Source: Flectobacillus longus (GTDB lineage Bacteria > Bacteroidota > Bacteroidia > Cytophagales > Spirosomataceae). From it: a stretch of 35,032 nt of DNA. Below, one piece after another: positions 16,591 to 25,533 of the stretch; the stretch's first letter is position 1, and every line of letters begins with the position of its first letter. The notes below the pieces were generated by a model that saw only the letters and a program-made list of their open reading frames with translations, searched no databases and was not told the DNA's origin. Made by a program: the position numbers and the translations under genes. The stretch spans positions 1 to 35,032 of the forward strand of contig NZ_JASHIC010000046.1 in assembly GCF_030056705.1 (NCBI RefSeq). The letters are read 5' to 3'.

Positions 16591-18426
16591 CTACCAGCCT
16601 GGGTTTTGCTGAAGCTTATTGTTAAGTAATAGCTGGTCTGTTGGAAGAGGCAATAAATAATGTTTTTTAGCGAATTTTCTGTTAGATGCTGGATCCATAA
16701 TCAAGGCTCCTGTAGCGTTATCGACACCCAATATATAGATACTTGATTTGTAGATTGCCGATTTTGTGACAGGGTTAATCATAGTAGCCACTTCGGTGGG
16801 TTTTCCGTTTACAGAGACTACTTTGCCAAGTACTGATTGGTTCAGTTCTGCTTCGGCAATACCCCAACGTTTTAGGTCATCAAAACGCGTATTTTCACCG
16901 TATAGCTCAAGCGCTCTTTCTCTACGGATTTCTCCGAGCATAGTCAAGCTAGCATAAGGAGCAATCAAAGCGTTGGTCAATGGCGCAACGTAAGCTCTAG
17001 CTCTGATTTTATTGATAGAGAGGTTCAAATCAGTATCAGATATTTTACCACCTCCTAGTTCACATTTCGCTTCTGCATAAATTAAATATACTTCTGCCAA
17101 ACGAATTTGAGGATAGTCGTAAGATTCTTGATAATCGGCTCTGTTGGGGTGTTCACTCACAAATTTTCTGTTATCATAACCAGGGTTGGAGGAGTTGGTA
17201 GATAAGTTTGGATAATACGCAGTAATAATTGTAGGCCAGTTGTTTAGAGTGGTATAATTGGCCTTTGTATAATCTGCCCCAGCAGATGCCCCACGACCCC
17301 AATATTTTCTTCCTGGGGTATTTATGATACTTTTGAGGCGAGCATCTCTGTTTTGAAACTCATCTGTTAAACCCACATATCCTTTTGCCAATGGCGATAC
17401 CTTGAATGGTAAACCATCTGTACACAAATACATATCCATCATTTTGCGACTAGGAGCCAACATAGTAGAGAGTGTATGCGAAAGATTGGCATTGCCTTGT
17501 AATAAAGTAAAGTCATACGAGCTTTTTAAAATATACTCTTTATTACTAGCCTTTGTAAGTCCTTTAGGATTAGATTGAGCATCGTCAAGCGTAAACAAAT
17601 AATAATAGCTCAAACTATCTAATCCATTGAACAACTGATAGGTATTATCAGCCATTACTTGAGACGCCAAATCAGCTGCTTCGGTAAAGTAAGCTGTAGT
17701 TTTGTCAGCTTTCTTTTGGCCTTGAGTAAAGTCCGTACTTTCGCCAACGTATTTTTCCCAAGTGGCTTCATATAATAAAACTCGTGCTTTAAATGCCTTT
17801 GCAGCCTGTAAACTTACTTGTCCTTTGTCAGTGGCAGCAATAGCGGCTTCGGCAGGTAAGCCTCCAATTGCCATATCTAAATCGCTAAGAATCTGCGCTA
17901 CAACTTCATATCTTGTATTTCTTGCACCGTAAAGAATATCATCATTTAAGTCAATAACGGTAGTGACTAATGGTACACCTCCATATCTTTTCAAAAGAAA
18001 GAAGTAGTTCCAAGCTCTAAAAAAGTAAGCCGCAGAAATGTATTGTTTAATTTCGGCTTGACTTCCTGTATAGGTTGTTCCTTTTTGAATTAAATAATTG
18101 TTGGCACGGATATAATTGTAGGCATTTCTCCAATAAATATCGGTAGCAGGAATTGCATTTCCCCCCTGACCAATGTTAGAAACACCAGCCGTCAAGTCAG
18201 AGCCTGAATCAACAAAATCATAAATATTGCTGCTATTGGTTGGTCTAAAACCTATCATTTGTGGATAAAAAGCATTAGAAGCAGCTTTAAAGTCAGTAGC
18301 TTTCGTAAAGTATATCGACTCGGTCGCTTGATCAAGCGGCTCAAGATTTAAAAATTTATCTTCACAAGATGTTAGTATTAAACTACTGATAGCTAATAAG
18401 CTAACAAAAAAGTATTTCAATTTCAT
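16591..18426 (-). CDS. susD-like: SusD/RagB-family glycan-binding lipoprotein
   Basis: The 611-residue protein has a lipoprotein signal peptide with lipobox LTSC and cysteine at 21, placing it on the outer membrane. The N-terminal CEDKFLNLEPLDQATESIYF and the helical TPR-like middle (AAYFFRAWNYFFLLKRYGGVPL) are typical of SusD/RagB. The C-terminal YPQIRLAEVYLIYAEA and RRERALELYGE..RFDDLKRWG are near-diagnostic. SusD proteins cap the partner SusC and capture oligosaccharides at the cell surface. The start is 21 bases after the susC stop, so the pair is translated from one message. It is longer than many SusDs, but no insertion of recognisable function is seen. Binding residues cannot be named by eye. 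Confidence 0.95.
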   Translation of the reverse strand: MKLKYFFVSLLAISSLILTSCEDKFLNLEPLDQATESIYFTKATDFKAASNAFYPQMIGFRPTNSSNIYDFVDSGSDLTAGVSNIGQGGNAIPATDIYWRNAYNYIRANNYLIQKGTTYTGSQAEIKQYISAAYFFRAWNYFFLLKRYGGVPLVTTVIDLNDDILYGARNTRYEVVAQILSDLDMAIGGLPAEAAIAATDKGQVSLQAAKAFKARVLLYEATWEKYVGESTDFTQGQKKADKTTAYFTEAADLASQVMADNTYQLFNGLDSLSYYYLFTLDDAQSNPKGLTKASNKEYILKSSYDFTLLQGNANLSHTLSTMLAPSRKMMDMYLCTDGLPFKVSPLAKGYVGLTDEFQNRDARLKSIINTPGRKYWGRGASAGADYTKANYTTLNNWPTIITAYYPNLSTNSSNPGYDNRKFVSEHPNRADYQESYDYPQIRLAEVYLIYAEAKCELGGGKISDTDLNLSINKIRARAYVAPLTNALIAPYASLTMLGEIRRERALELYGENTRFDDLKRWGIAEAELNQSVLGKVVSVNGKPTEVATMINPVTKSAIYKSSIYILGVDNATGALIMDPASNRKFAKKHYLLPLPTDQLLLNNKLQQNPGW

Positions 18427-18447
18427 ATCGTAAATGGTAATTATATT

Positions 18448-21400
18448 TTAAAATGAAATATCTAATCCTAATGACCAAGTTCTGGCAAATGGATAAGTAC
18501 TATCAGAGCTTTCTCCTCTTTCTGGATCGAAACCGTCTTTGACAGAAGTAACTTCAAAGAGATCATTGCCAGAGAAATAGAATCTAACGCGGTCTGATTT
18601 GATTTTAGCGGTTAAGTATTTAGGTAACGTGTAGCCTATTACGAGAGATTTTAAGCGAGCATAACGTAAATTTTGAACATTCACATCATTAAACTGCCAG
18701 TTCCAGTTATTGCGGTTGGCATCAAATGACATACGAGGGAATTCTGCATTTGGGGTTTCGGGAGTCCACGTTTTGCCAATATAACTGGTGTTTACGTTTA
18801 CATAATTTCTAAAAAATGGCGCTCTTGCATTTCCAGTTCTAAGAATATTTTGCTGTCCAACTCCCTGAATGAATGACGAGAAATCAAAACCTTTCCATTG
18901 TAATCCAAGGTTAATTCCGAAAGTATAATGTGGGTTGGCATCGCCATAGAAATAAACGTCACCGCTACCCGGTTTTCCGTCTCCATTAGGACTAATTCGG
19001 TTGTTTCCATCCAAATCAACTACTTTCAAATCTCCAGGACGAAGTCTTGTCGTAGCGCCAGTCATCGCTGATAAGTTATCAAAACCACCATATTTTGCAT
19101 AGTAAGCATTTACGTCGTCATTGCTAGTAAAGTATCCATCTGTTTTGTAAACAAATAATGAGTTCAATGGATATCCTTGTCTTAGATTCACTCTTCCTGC
19201 GGTCCAAGTGTCTCTTCCCTGCATTGATACAAGCGTTGAGGTATTGTCGCTCAACTGAAAACCGACGTTGTATTTCACCGAGCCTACCGAAGATTTCCAA
19301 TTGGCTGAGAATTCCCATCCACTTGTTTTCAGCTCACCGCTATTAGATTTTGGGGCTGTGGCACCATATACTTGCGGATAAGTAATATCAATCAGCATTC
19401 CGATATTTCTTTTTTCAAAAACATCAAAACTGGCTGATAATTGATTGTTAAACAAGGCTATATCCAATCCAATATTTTTATTGACCATGCGCTCCCAAGT
19501 TCTTGTCAAGCTTATTGGGCTAGCCTGATTGGCTGTACCTTGTAGTGAAGGTGTTGTACCAAACAATGCAGTTCCTGTAGTCGAGATGGCTGAGATATAA
19601 TCATAGTTACCAATATTAGCCTGCCCCCCTGTTTCACCATAGCTTCCACGAATTTTCAAGTTTGAAATTGTCTTTATTTGTTGCATAAATTTCTCCTGAG
19701 AAACTACCCAACCGCCAGAGATTCCATAAAAATTAGCCCATCTATAGTCAGGATGAAATTTGGAAGAGCCATCTCTACGCCCCAAAACTTCCAATAAATA
19801 CTTTTGTCTGTAGTTATAATTTGCACGACTTACATACGATACCAAACCTACATGATTAGAGCCGCCCGAATTGGTTTGGACGTTCAAGCCCGTAACTGGG
19901 TCAGACGAATAGGCTGTATTCAAATCATATAATCCCGGAAATTGCAAGTTGTCTCTCGATGCTCTAATACGCTTAAATTCAGTCAATTCGGCTGTATTGC
20001 CAACCATAATAGCAAAATTGTGATCGTTCCCAAAGGTATGTTTGTAGTCGATAAAAGCGCCATAATTTTGATACAACTGACTTTCAACTGTTTCTTGTAA
20101 GCCTGGTTTTGCATACTGAGTGGATGTAATTTTATCTCCTAACCAGTTGTAGAAAAGGAAGGTCTGATTGTAAAGGGTATTCTCAGTATTAATTTTTACC
20201 AAAGCTGCCGATGCGGTAAAGGTCAAGTTTTTGATTACTTCTGCCGTTAGCTTTGAGTTCAATCTGGCAATGGCATCTGTGTTAAAGCTTTTTCCACCAC
20301 TTTTTGTAAAAGCTACTGGGTTGCGGTAACCATACACATCATAATAATCTCCTTTAGCATTGTAAGTAGGAAATACTGGTGCATCAAAGAATCCTGTGGC
20401 ACTTCCTGACAAACCATTTCTGGGGCTTTCTACTGTACGGCTATCAAAAGATAAACCCGTCTCAAGTTTTACTTTTTCGGAAAGATTATAGTCATAGTTG
20501 AAACGTAGATTATATTTCTTCTCACCGTCGTAGGCTGTTTTCAAAAGAGATTTGTTATTGGCATAACCAACCGAAAGCATATAGGATGTTTTATCTGTCG
20601 AGCCACTCAAACTCAAGTTATGTTGAGACGAATATGCTGGATCGTATAGTTCGTTCGTCCAGTTGTTGTTGGCATAACGAATCAAGTCTCCTGTAGTTGG
20701 ATTAACAAAATCGACAGCTGGGTCGGTAACCATTTTCTGTAAAAGGTCTTTATTCCATTGAGGAAACCACTCCACTGGATTGCCATTAGCGTCAACTCGG
20801 TCTTGGGTAGAGGCAATCAAATACATCGAAGCCCATTGCGACATATCAGCCCAAGGTACCGAAATACCGATGGTGTTCAACTTATAGTTGACGTTGTAAT
20901 TAACCTTCATTTGTCCACCTTTTCCACGTTTGGTTTTTACCAAAATTACCCCTCCAGCCGAACGGGCACCATATATAGCAGCCGAGGCATCCTTCAAGGC
21001 AGTAACAGACTCAATATCGTTGGGATTGAGCTGGTTAAACTCCCATGTACCTACCACAGGAACACCATCTATAATGATTAATGGATCTACAGCAGTAACG
21101 GAAGATTCTCCTCTTAATCTAATAGACAACCCTTCGTTGCCAGGACGAGTCGATGTACGTGTGATTACCAAGCCTGGCACTTCCCCTTGTAGCGCTAGAG
21201 CAGCATTTTGAACAGGTCTATCTCTAAAAACTTTCTCATCAACGGTCGAAATAGCTCCCGTTAAGGTAGCTTTTTTGGCAGTGCCATAACCTACAACCAC
21301 AACTTCGTCCAAGGATTTGTTATCTACATTCAACACCACATTTACCTCTGTTCTTCCTGCCACGACAACCTCCTTGGTCAAATAACCCACAGAGGTAAAT

Positions 21401-21978
21401 ATCAAAGTGGCATTCTCGGAGTCAAGGTTTAACCTAAACCTTCCGTTATTATCGGTATTTGTACCTTTTTTTGTTCCTTTTATCAGAATGTTTACCCCTG
21501 GCAGAGCAACCCCATTTTCATCTTTTACGACACCAGTGATACCATGATCAATTTGAACCATGAGATTTTCGATAAAATCTCTATTTGACTCTTCCGATTC
21601 TTGTTTTAACGACGACTCTTCGTATCTCAAAATAATTCTATTACTTACTTCCAAGAAGGTAATATTAAGTGGTTTTAAAACTCGAAAAAGTACTTGCGAT
21701 AAAGACTCGTTAGTAGCAGAAACACTGACAGTTCTGTCAAGTTTTAAAATTCTAGAGTTATAAGAAAACTTGACATTCGCCACTTTTTCTAATCTAGTTA
21801 ATACCTTTTCAACAGAAGACTCTTTCATATTTAGGCTCACATGTCGTGATAGCAATTCTTGCCCACGGACACTCGTAGCCATGGTGATACTGGTAAAAAA
21901 GAGCACAATAAAAGTTTGTAAGATTGACATTTTCACGATTCGGTAAAGCAACCGCTTGCAGTTAAAAGTTTTTTCCAT
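18448..21978 (-). CDS. susC-like: SusC/RagA-family TonB-dependent transporter with STN signalling domain
   Basis: I chose the ATG at 21978 (MEKTFNCKRLLYRIVKM); the upstream in-frame extension has no ATG and no support. The roughly 1176-residue protein has a signal segment ending near VRGQE. An STN domain follows (about 45-105: VLTRLEKVANVKFSYNSR, VLFRVLKPLNITFLEV). Next come a carboxypeptidase-like regulatory domain (ITGVVKDENGVALPGVNILIKG), TonB-box-like DEVVVVGYGT, a plug with LRGESSVTAVDPLIIIDGVPV, and a large beta-barrel ending in SLGLDISF. It imports oligosaccharides with SusD using TonB energy. The STN domain is the part that contacts a FecR anti-sigma factor, and a FecR/ECF pair sits directly upstream. 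This is therefore probably a transducer that switches on its own PUL when substrate binds. Confidence 0.95.
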   Translation of the reverse strand: MEKTFNCKRLLYRIVKMSILQTFIVLFFTSITMATSVRGQELLSRHVSLNMKESSVEKVLTRLEKVANVKFSYNSRILKLDRTVSVSATNESLSQVLFRVLKPLNITFLEVSNRIILRYEESSLKQESEESNRDFIENLMVQIDHGITGVVKDENGVALPGVNILIKGTKKGTNTDNNGRFRLNLDSENATLIFTSVGYLTKEVVVAGRTEVNVVLNVDNKSLDEVVVVGYGTAKKATLTGAISTVDEKVFRDRPVQNAALALQGEVPGLVITRTSTRPGNEGLSIRLRGESSVTAVDPLIIIDGVPVVGTWEFNQLNPNDIESVTALKDASAAIYGARSAGGVILVKTKRGKGGQMKVNYNVNYKLNTIGISVPWADMSQWASMYLIASTQDRVDANGNPVEWFPQWNKDLLQKMVTDPAVDFVNPTTGDLIRYANNNWTNELYDPAYSSQHNLSLSGSTDKTSYMLSVGYANNKSLLKTAYDGEKKYNLRFNYDYNLSEKVKLETGLSFDSRTVESPRNGLSGSATGFFDAPVFPTYNAKGDYYDVYGYRNPVAFTKSGGKSFNTDAIARLNSKLTAEVIKNLTFTASAALVKINTENTLYNQTFLFYNWLGDKITSTQYAKPGLQETVESQLYQNYGAFIDYKHTFGNDHNFAIMVGNTAELTEFKRIRASRDNLQFPGLYDLNTAYSSDPVTGLNVQTNSGGSNHVGLVSYVSRANYNYRQKYLLEVLGRRDGSSKFHPDYRWANFYGISGGWVVSQEKFMQQIKTISNLKIRGSYGETGGQANIGNYDYISAISTTGTALFGTTPSLQGTANQASPISLTRTWERMVNKNIGLDIALFNNQLSASFDVFEKRNIGMLIDITYPQVYGATAPKSNSGELKTSGWEFSANWKSSVGSVKYNVGFQLSDNTSTLVSMQGRDTWTAGRVNLRQGYPLNSLFVYKTDGYFTSNDDVNAYYAKYGGFDNLSAMTGATTRLRPGDLKVVDLDGNNRISPNGDGKPGSGDVYFYGDANPHYTFGINLGLQWKGFDFSSFIQGVGQQNILRTGNARAPFFRNYVNVNTSYIGKTWTPETPNAEFPRMSFDANRNNWNWQFNDVNVQNLRYARLKSLVIGYTLPKYLTAKIKSDRVRFYFSGNDLFEVTSVKDGFDPERGESSDSTYPFARTWSLGLDISF

Positions 21979-22032
21979 ACTTTTGATTTTGTTTAGTACT
22001 ATATGAGATGGTATAGGCAAAACGCTTCCCTT

Positions 22033-22113
22033 AAACCTTTAAAAGGTTTTCTTGACAAAGACGATAAGGGTGGTTTTGATTAGCGATAGAAATGTTCCAG
22101 CATCTCTATCGCT
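22033..22113. promoter_or_regulatory. fecR-susC intergenic palindromes
   Basis: Two structures lie in the 159-base gap between fecR and susC. One is a short palindrome, AAACCTTT (22033-22040) with AAAGGTTT (22042-22049). The other is a hairpin, AGCGATAGA (22082-22090) with TCTATCGCT (22105-22113). The hairpin is 25 bases past the fecR stop and may end the regulator message. The palindrome could be an operator or part of the susC leader. I see no convincing sigma-A-type TAnnTTTG here, as expected if the ECF sigma factor drives susC. Confidence 0.4.
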
Positions 22114-22137
22114 TTTTATTTGTAATAGATGGTTGCC

Positions 22138-23232
22138 TTAATTGCAACCTGTAGAAAAAATAGAAACCTGATTTCCGTTCATTTCATATCTAGTATTGCT
22201 TCCTAAGCTTTCGCAAATAATCTTTAGTTTTTCAGCTAAGGGTTGGTCCGACAAAGAGGTCGTTAAATAACAATCTTTTAGCTTTTCTTCTGGATAGTCT
22301 ATATGTATGAGATAGGCTTTTTGTAAAGACTCAAATATCTGACTTACAGGCGCATCCACAAATTCAAAATTGATACTTTCTATTACTTCGGTATTCCCTT
22401 GAGGGTTAGTCTGAACAATTGTTTCAACTTGGTCAAACATTAAGCTTTTTCGTTGAAAACGAATCGACTGATTTGGGAGTAATACAACCGTTTTAAAAGC
22501 TGATGTCAAATCCTTATTTGAACTCACCTGTACTTTTCCTGTTCTCACGACCACATCTACCTCAGGTTGATCTTTGTAAGCCTTAATTCTAAAACTAGTT
22601 CCTACCACTTTAGTAACGACTTCGTTAGAATACACATAAAAAGGTCTTTGAGGATTTTTGCTAATTTCAAAGAAAGCCTCCCCTTGTAAAAAAACATTAC
22701 GCTCATTTTTATCGAAAAACTTCGGATAGCTTAGTTTACTGTTGGGCTGTAACAATACCGAACTACCATCTGACAATATGACTAGCTGTGGCTTGGTCGT
22801 GTTATTAGCTTCTTCGATTAAGCCATCATCTTGCTTTTCAATCAAATCTTCATAAGCCAAAGTCGATTCATGCGTATTATGTCGATTGTATATCCAAACC
22901 AACGAAAGCCCAAATAACAACAATGCCGCAATTTTACTAAGTGCTTTATGTTGATTATAATATTTGATTATGCCGAAATACCAAACATTTTCTTTCTGGT
23001 AAATCTTCTCCCAAGTATGAGATAAGGCCTCATTTACTTCATTTTCCGTTATTAATGGTTCATTTACTTTCATGGCCATCAGGTAAAGTTTGGCTTGTTC
23101 CAAAAGCTCCACGAGATTTCCATTTCTTGAGATCCACTCGTCCCACTGTTCGTTTTCTTTCCCCGAATACACCCATTCCTTAAATGAGCTATCACTTAGA
23201 AAGTCGTCTATTGTTTGGTATTTTTTTTGCAT
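22138..23232 (-). CDS. fecR-like: FecR-family anti-sigma factor
   Basis: The 364-residue protein has an N-terminal cytoplasmic region (1-95) that would bind the sigma factor. One membrane segment lies near 98-116 (ALSKIAALLLFGLSLVWIY). The periplasmic FecR domain reads VILSDGSSVLLQPNSKLSYP, NVFLQGEAFFEIS, PFYVYSNEVVTKVVGTSF. The C-terminal DUF4974 region (INFEFVDAPVSQIFESLQKAY) is STN-like and contacts the transporter. FecR proteins hold an ECF sigma factor inactive until the cognate TonB transducer signals substrate binding. The sigma gene is 85 bases upstream and the STN-bearing SusC is directly downstream, so the three form a complete trans-envelope circuit. Confidence 0.93.
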   Translation of the reverse strand: MQKKYQTIDDFLSDSSFKEWVYSGKENEQWDEWISRNGNLVELLEQAKLYLMAMKVNEPLITENEVNEALSHTWEKIYQKENVWYFGIIKYYNQHKALSKIAALLLFGLSLVWIYNRHNTHESTLAYEDLIEKQDDGLIEEANNTTKPQLVILSDGSSVLLQPNSKLSYPKFFDKNERNVFLQGEAFFEISKNPQRPFYVYSNEVVTKVVGTSFRIKAYKDQPEVDVVVRTGKVQVSSNKDLTSAFKTVVLLPNQSIRFQRKSLMFDQVETIVQTNPQGNTEVIESINFEFVDAPVSQIFESLQKAYLIHIDYPEEKLKDCYLTTSLSDQPLAEKLKIICESLGSNTRYEMNGNQVSIFSTGCN

Positions 23233-23317
23233 CTGGTATCAAGTAGATATTTTCAAAACTAGAGAGGTTCAATCTTTTTTGTCGTACTCTCGATTTTGTA
23301 TTTTTTTTTGAAAAAAT

Positions 23318-23908
23318 TTAGAGATATTCTGAAATCATGAGTAAAACAAGGGCAAAATCTTCTGGCCAAGCACTTCTTATTTGCTGTAATCCCCTGTAAA
23401 TAAGATTATTAGCGGATTGATAATTAATATCCATCGTTTCAGCAATTTGCTCTATATTTAGACCTTGGTGATAGCGCAAATAAATGGCTTCTTTCTGTCT
23501 TGAAGGAAGTTGATTGAGAAGTTCGTTTAATCGTTTAACCTTTATAGCCGTAAATTCTTCGTGTATAAGTTGATCCTCGATAGAAAAATCTATCAAAAAA
23601 TCTAGCTTTTCATCAGAAGTGGCTTTATTGAAAATATGGTCTCTTTCCACCATCCTAAATGCCCTACGACGGAGACTAGCAATAAGGTAAGCCTTTACAA
23701 CTACACTTTCTTGAAGAGAATTTCGGTAAATCCAAATGTCTACAAAAACATCTTGAACACAATCTTGTACCTTATCCGAATAAGCCATTAATGAATTTCC
23801 ATAATTGACCAATGAACGAAAATAACGCTCAAAGAGGGTGGAAAAAGCGAGTTCATCTCCTTCTCTTAATCTTTTCCACAATGTTTCATCGCTAATTTTT
23901 ATTGCCAT
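23318..23908 (-). CDS. ECF-type RNA polymerase sigma factor
   Basis: I chose the ATG at 23908 (MAIKISDETLWKRLREGDE), giving 196 residues; the longer form starts at a TTG. Region 2 covers AFSTLFERYFRSLVNYGNSLM and VQDCVQDVFVDIWIYR, the core-binding and minus-10 part. Region 4 covers LNQLPSRQKEAIYLRYHQGLNIEQIA followed by an HTH ending SANNLIYRGLQQIR. The two-region layout and size fit the Bacteroidota ECF factors that pair with FecR. It is the first gene of the PUL and likely controls susC and downstream genes. A run of about 590 bases without a supported gene lies upstream and may hold its promoter, but I found no clear TAnnTTTG element there on the minus strand. Confidence 0.93.
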   Translation of the reverse strand: MAIKISDETLWKRLREGDELAFSTLFERYFRSLVNYGNSLMAYSDKVQDCVQDVFVDIWIYRNSLQESVVVKAYLIASLRRRAFRMVERDHIFNKATSDEKLDFLIDFSIEDQLIHEEFTAIKVKRLNELLNQLPSRQKEAIYLRYHQGLNIEQIAETMDINYQSANNLIYRGLQQIRSAWPEDFALVLLMISEYL

Positions 23909-24499
23909 ATTCAATAGAAGATTAGATTGTTTTTAAGTAAAATTAGTACAATCGGGTAACTGGAGTACAGAAAAATATAATATTAAGTTTTGTCTTTCAA
24001 AAGCGTGTACTGAAAGAATTGTACTCATATCTTTCTGAAATACATCCAAAATATTCGTTGTAAAATAATATCAGGAATATGAAATTAACTAACTATATAT
24101 ATATACGACATAAGATTGAAAAACCTTATTTATACACTTCGATTATACAACTCACAGATTAATTTAAGAATCTTATAGTCGATAAACATTATATAGCTAA
24201 ATTTTAAAATTGAATAGAACAATTGATTTCAATTTTTTGAATCGAAGTCAACCTAATTTGACGATACAATCAAGGTTCTCAACTAGTTCAAACCCATTAG
24301 GTTCTCTGACATTATTAGCTAATATGGTATTAGCAATTTGAAGTTAGACTTAAAGAGCCCTTAGCTGTCCTAAACTATAAATCTGATATTTTAAGTAATG
24401 GGATTTTTCTAGGCTTTCATTTGAGAGATGAGTAACACCTGATGGGACAGTTTACCATAACCCAACTAATTATGTAACAACCAATAGGCAACAAATAAA
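23909..24499. other. Gene-free spacer with a possible toxin-tail remnant
   Basis: This is AT-rich sequence with no credible gene. An (AT)n patch lies near 24093-24105. On the plus strand, 24432-24499 is open and reads VTPDGTVYHNPTNYVTT, then runs on past the ATG of the next ORF. The wording and position, directly before an immunity-like gene, would suit the eroded C-terminus of an Rhs-type toxin. This is a guess from composition, not a family match. Confidence 0.3.
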
Positions 24500-24877
24500 A
24501 TGGACAAAACAGTATTATTTAAAAAAAAATATGGCTCTTTTTGTGATGTAGTCATAGAAAGGTTAAACTATAAACTTGAATACATTGAAAATTATATTGA
24601 ATTAGAAGTAATTGCAAGAAATATTGAGTATTCTAATTTCAACGTATACGAAAATGTTATAATTAAATTTTATAAAATAAAGGAATTCAAGTTTTACGAA
24701 TCTAAAGGATCTACTAATCATATTACCGTGCTAGATTGTAACATACTAATAATAAATGGGTTATACGTCTTTGACTTTATTCCTTGGGGTGAAAACTTAA
24801 CGGATTTAAATGATATAAGGAAATCGAATTTTTATATAATTTGTGAAGACTTTGAATTTACAAGTTTCTCCCGCTAG
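24500..24877 (+). CDS. Hypothetical protein, immunity-like
   Basis: The 125-residue protein has no signal peptide or membrane span, so it is cytoplasmic. It is AT-rich, with many Ile, Asn, Tyr and Phe residues, and contrasts with its neighbours. It alternates short beta-like strands (YIELEVIARNIEYSNFNVYE, HITVLDCNILIINGLYVFDF) and ends FYIICEDFEF. I do not recognise a named family. Its small size, composition and place beside an Rhs core remnant and two hairpin repeats suggest an orphan immunity protein from a lost toxin cassette. The stop codon TAG lies inside the left arm of the first hairpin repeat. It could also be a chance survivor of a decayed region. Confidence 0.55.
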   Translation: MDKTVLFKKKYGSFCDVVIERLNYKLEYIENYIELEVIARNIEYSNFNVYENVIIKFYKIKEFKFYESKGSTNHITVLDCNILIINGLYVFDFIPWGENLTDLNDIRKSNFYIICEDFEFTSFSR

Positions 24878-24902
24878 TGCTGGCTTCCGAGCCAGTACTA
24901 GC
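24873..24902. repeat. 30-base hairpin repeat, copy 1
   Basis: The sequence folds as GCTAGTGCTGGCT / AGCCAGTACTAGC around a TTCCG-type loop with one weak pair. It is followed about 130 bases later by a near-identical copy, with three differences in 30. Both are preceded by a C-rich CTCCC-type flank. The stop codon of the immunity-like ORF is within the left arm. It is probably a mobile REP-like hairpin or a cassette boundary. Confidence 0.7.
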
Positions 24903-24939
24903 AAAGGAGTACAGTAGTATAAAGTAAACTTCCACTCCC

Positions 24940-24963
24940 AAAGCCTCTCAAACAAGGGGCTTT
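24940..24963 (+). terminator. Hairpin downstream of the immunity-like ORF
   Basis: AAAGCCTCT (24940-24948) pairs with AGGGGCTTT (24955-24963) through eight pairs and one wobble, with a 6-base loop. The flank is moderately T-rich. It could end the message of the immunity-like ORF. Confidence 0.45.
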
Positions 24964-25037
24964 CGCTATTCAATTATTCTCTTTATCAAAGTACAAATAT
25001 AGTTGGTTCTCTTCCGAAATATATTAAACGCTCCCCC

Positions 25038-25067
25038 GCTAGTACTGACTTCCAAGCCAGTACTAGC
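25038..25067. repeat. 30-base hairpin repeat, copy 2
   Basis: GCTAGTACTGACT and AGCCAGTACTAGC form the arms around TTCCA. It matches copy 1 at 27 of 30 positions. It sits between the immunity-like ORF and the Rhs core remnant, so the two copies bracket the gap between the cassette parts. Confidence 0.7.
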
Positions 25068-25130
25068 TTATTCTAAGGATTCCAATTCTCAACTCCAAAT
25101 ACCCCCCACCGATTACACCAAAACGCTCCA

Positions 25131-25360
25131 TGGGACAAAGCACTAAACGGAACAGGCTTAAACAACCCAGTAGCAAACCACTTTAAATACCAAAGTAACG
25201 AATCGAATCATTAACACTATTTGGTTTATCAGGCATCAATGACTTTGCGCTAGATACTATGATAAAACTGTTGGGCGTTGGTGGGGGAAGATACATTCCC
25301 AGTCATAGGTGAACAAGAGTCATGGTCAACATATCAGTATGTGTTTGAAAACCCTCCATT
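25131..25360 (+). pseudogene. Rhs-repeat-associated core remnant
   Basis: Three frames read the conserved end of an Rhs core. Frame one from 25131 gives WDKALNGTGLNNPVANHFKYQ, then a stop at 25212-25214. A second frame gives ARYYDKTVGRWW at 25249-25284. Restoring one base before it would yield DFGARYYD, the family hallmark. The first frame resumes at about 25310 with EQESWSTYQYVFENP, matching the usual PLAE..SPYxYVxNNP segment. After 25360 the similarity stops, where RFIDPDG and a toxin would be expected. At least two frameshifts and a nonsense codon make it dead. Rhs proteins deliver variable C-terminal toxins; short core fragments with orphan immunity genes are typical leftovers of cassette exchange. 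Confidence 0.85.
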
Positions 25361-25533
25361 TCGGGTACAATCAATTAATTATTTTGTGTCTATAATTAAT
25401 GAGTTTTCATTTGTTTATAATAGTTATACCTTTTATCAAAGTTTATTATTTGTACTTATTTTAAGTAAATGGTATTATTTGCCATTCTTTGTATGATGAT
25501 TGATAAAATTATTTTTATTTTTCACCTTAAAGA

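Noticed and set aside
20758-21211. Plus-strand ORFs opposite susC
   Set aside because: They are shadows of the plug-domain coding sequence with no independent motifs.
22040-22060. TTGACA-like string near the fecR-susC gap as a sigma-70 minus-35 box
   Set aside because: It is on the strand opposite to transcription, and Bacteroidota do not use the TTGACA/TATAAT pair.
25278-25496. 72-residue plus-strand ORF
   Set aside because: Only its first part (EQESWSTYQYVFENP) has meaning, as a piece of the Rhs core remnant. The rest is low-complexity and there is no ATG-based start.
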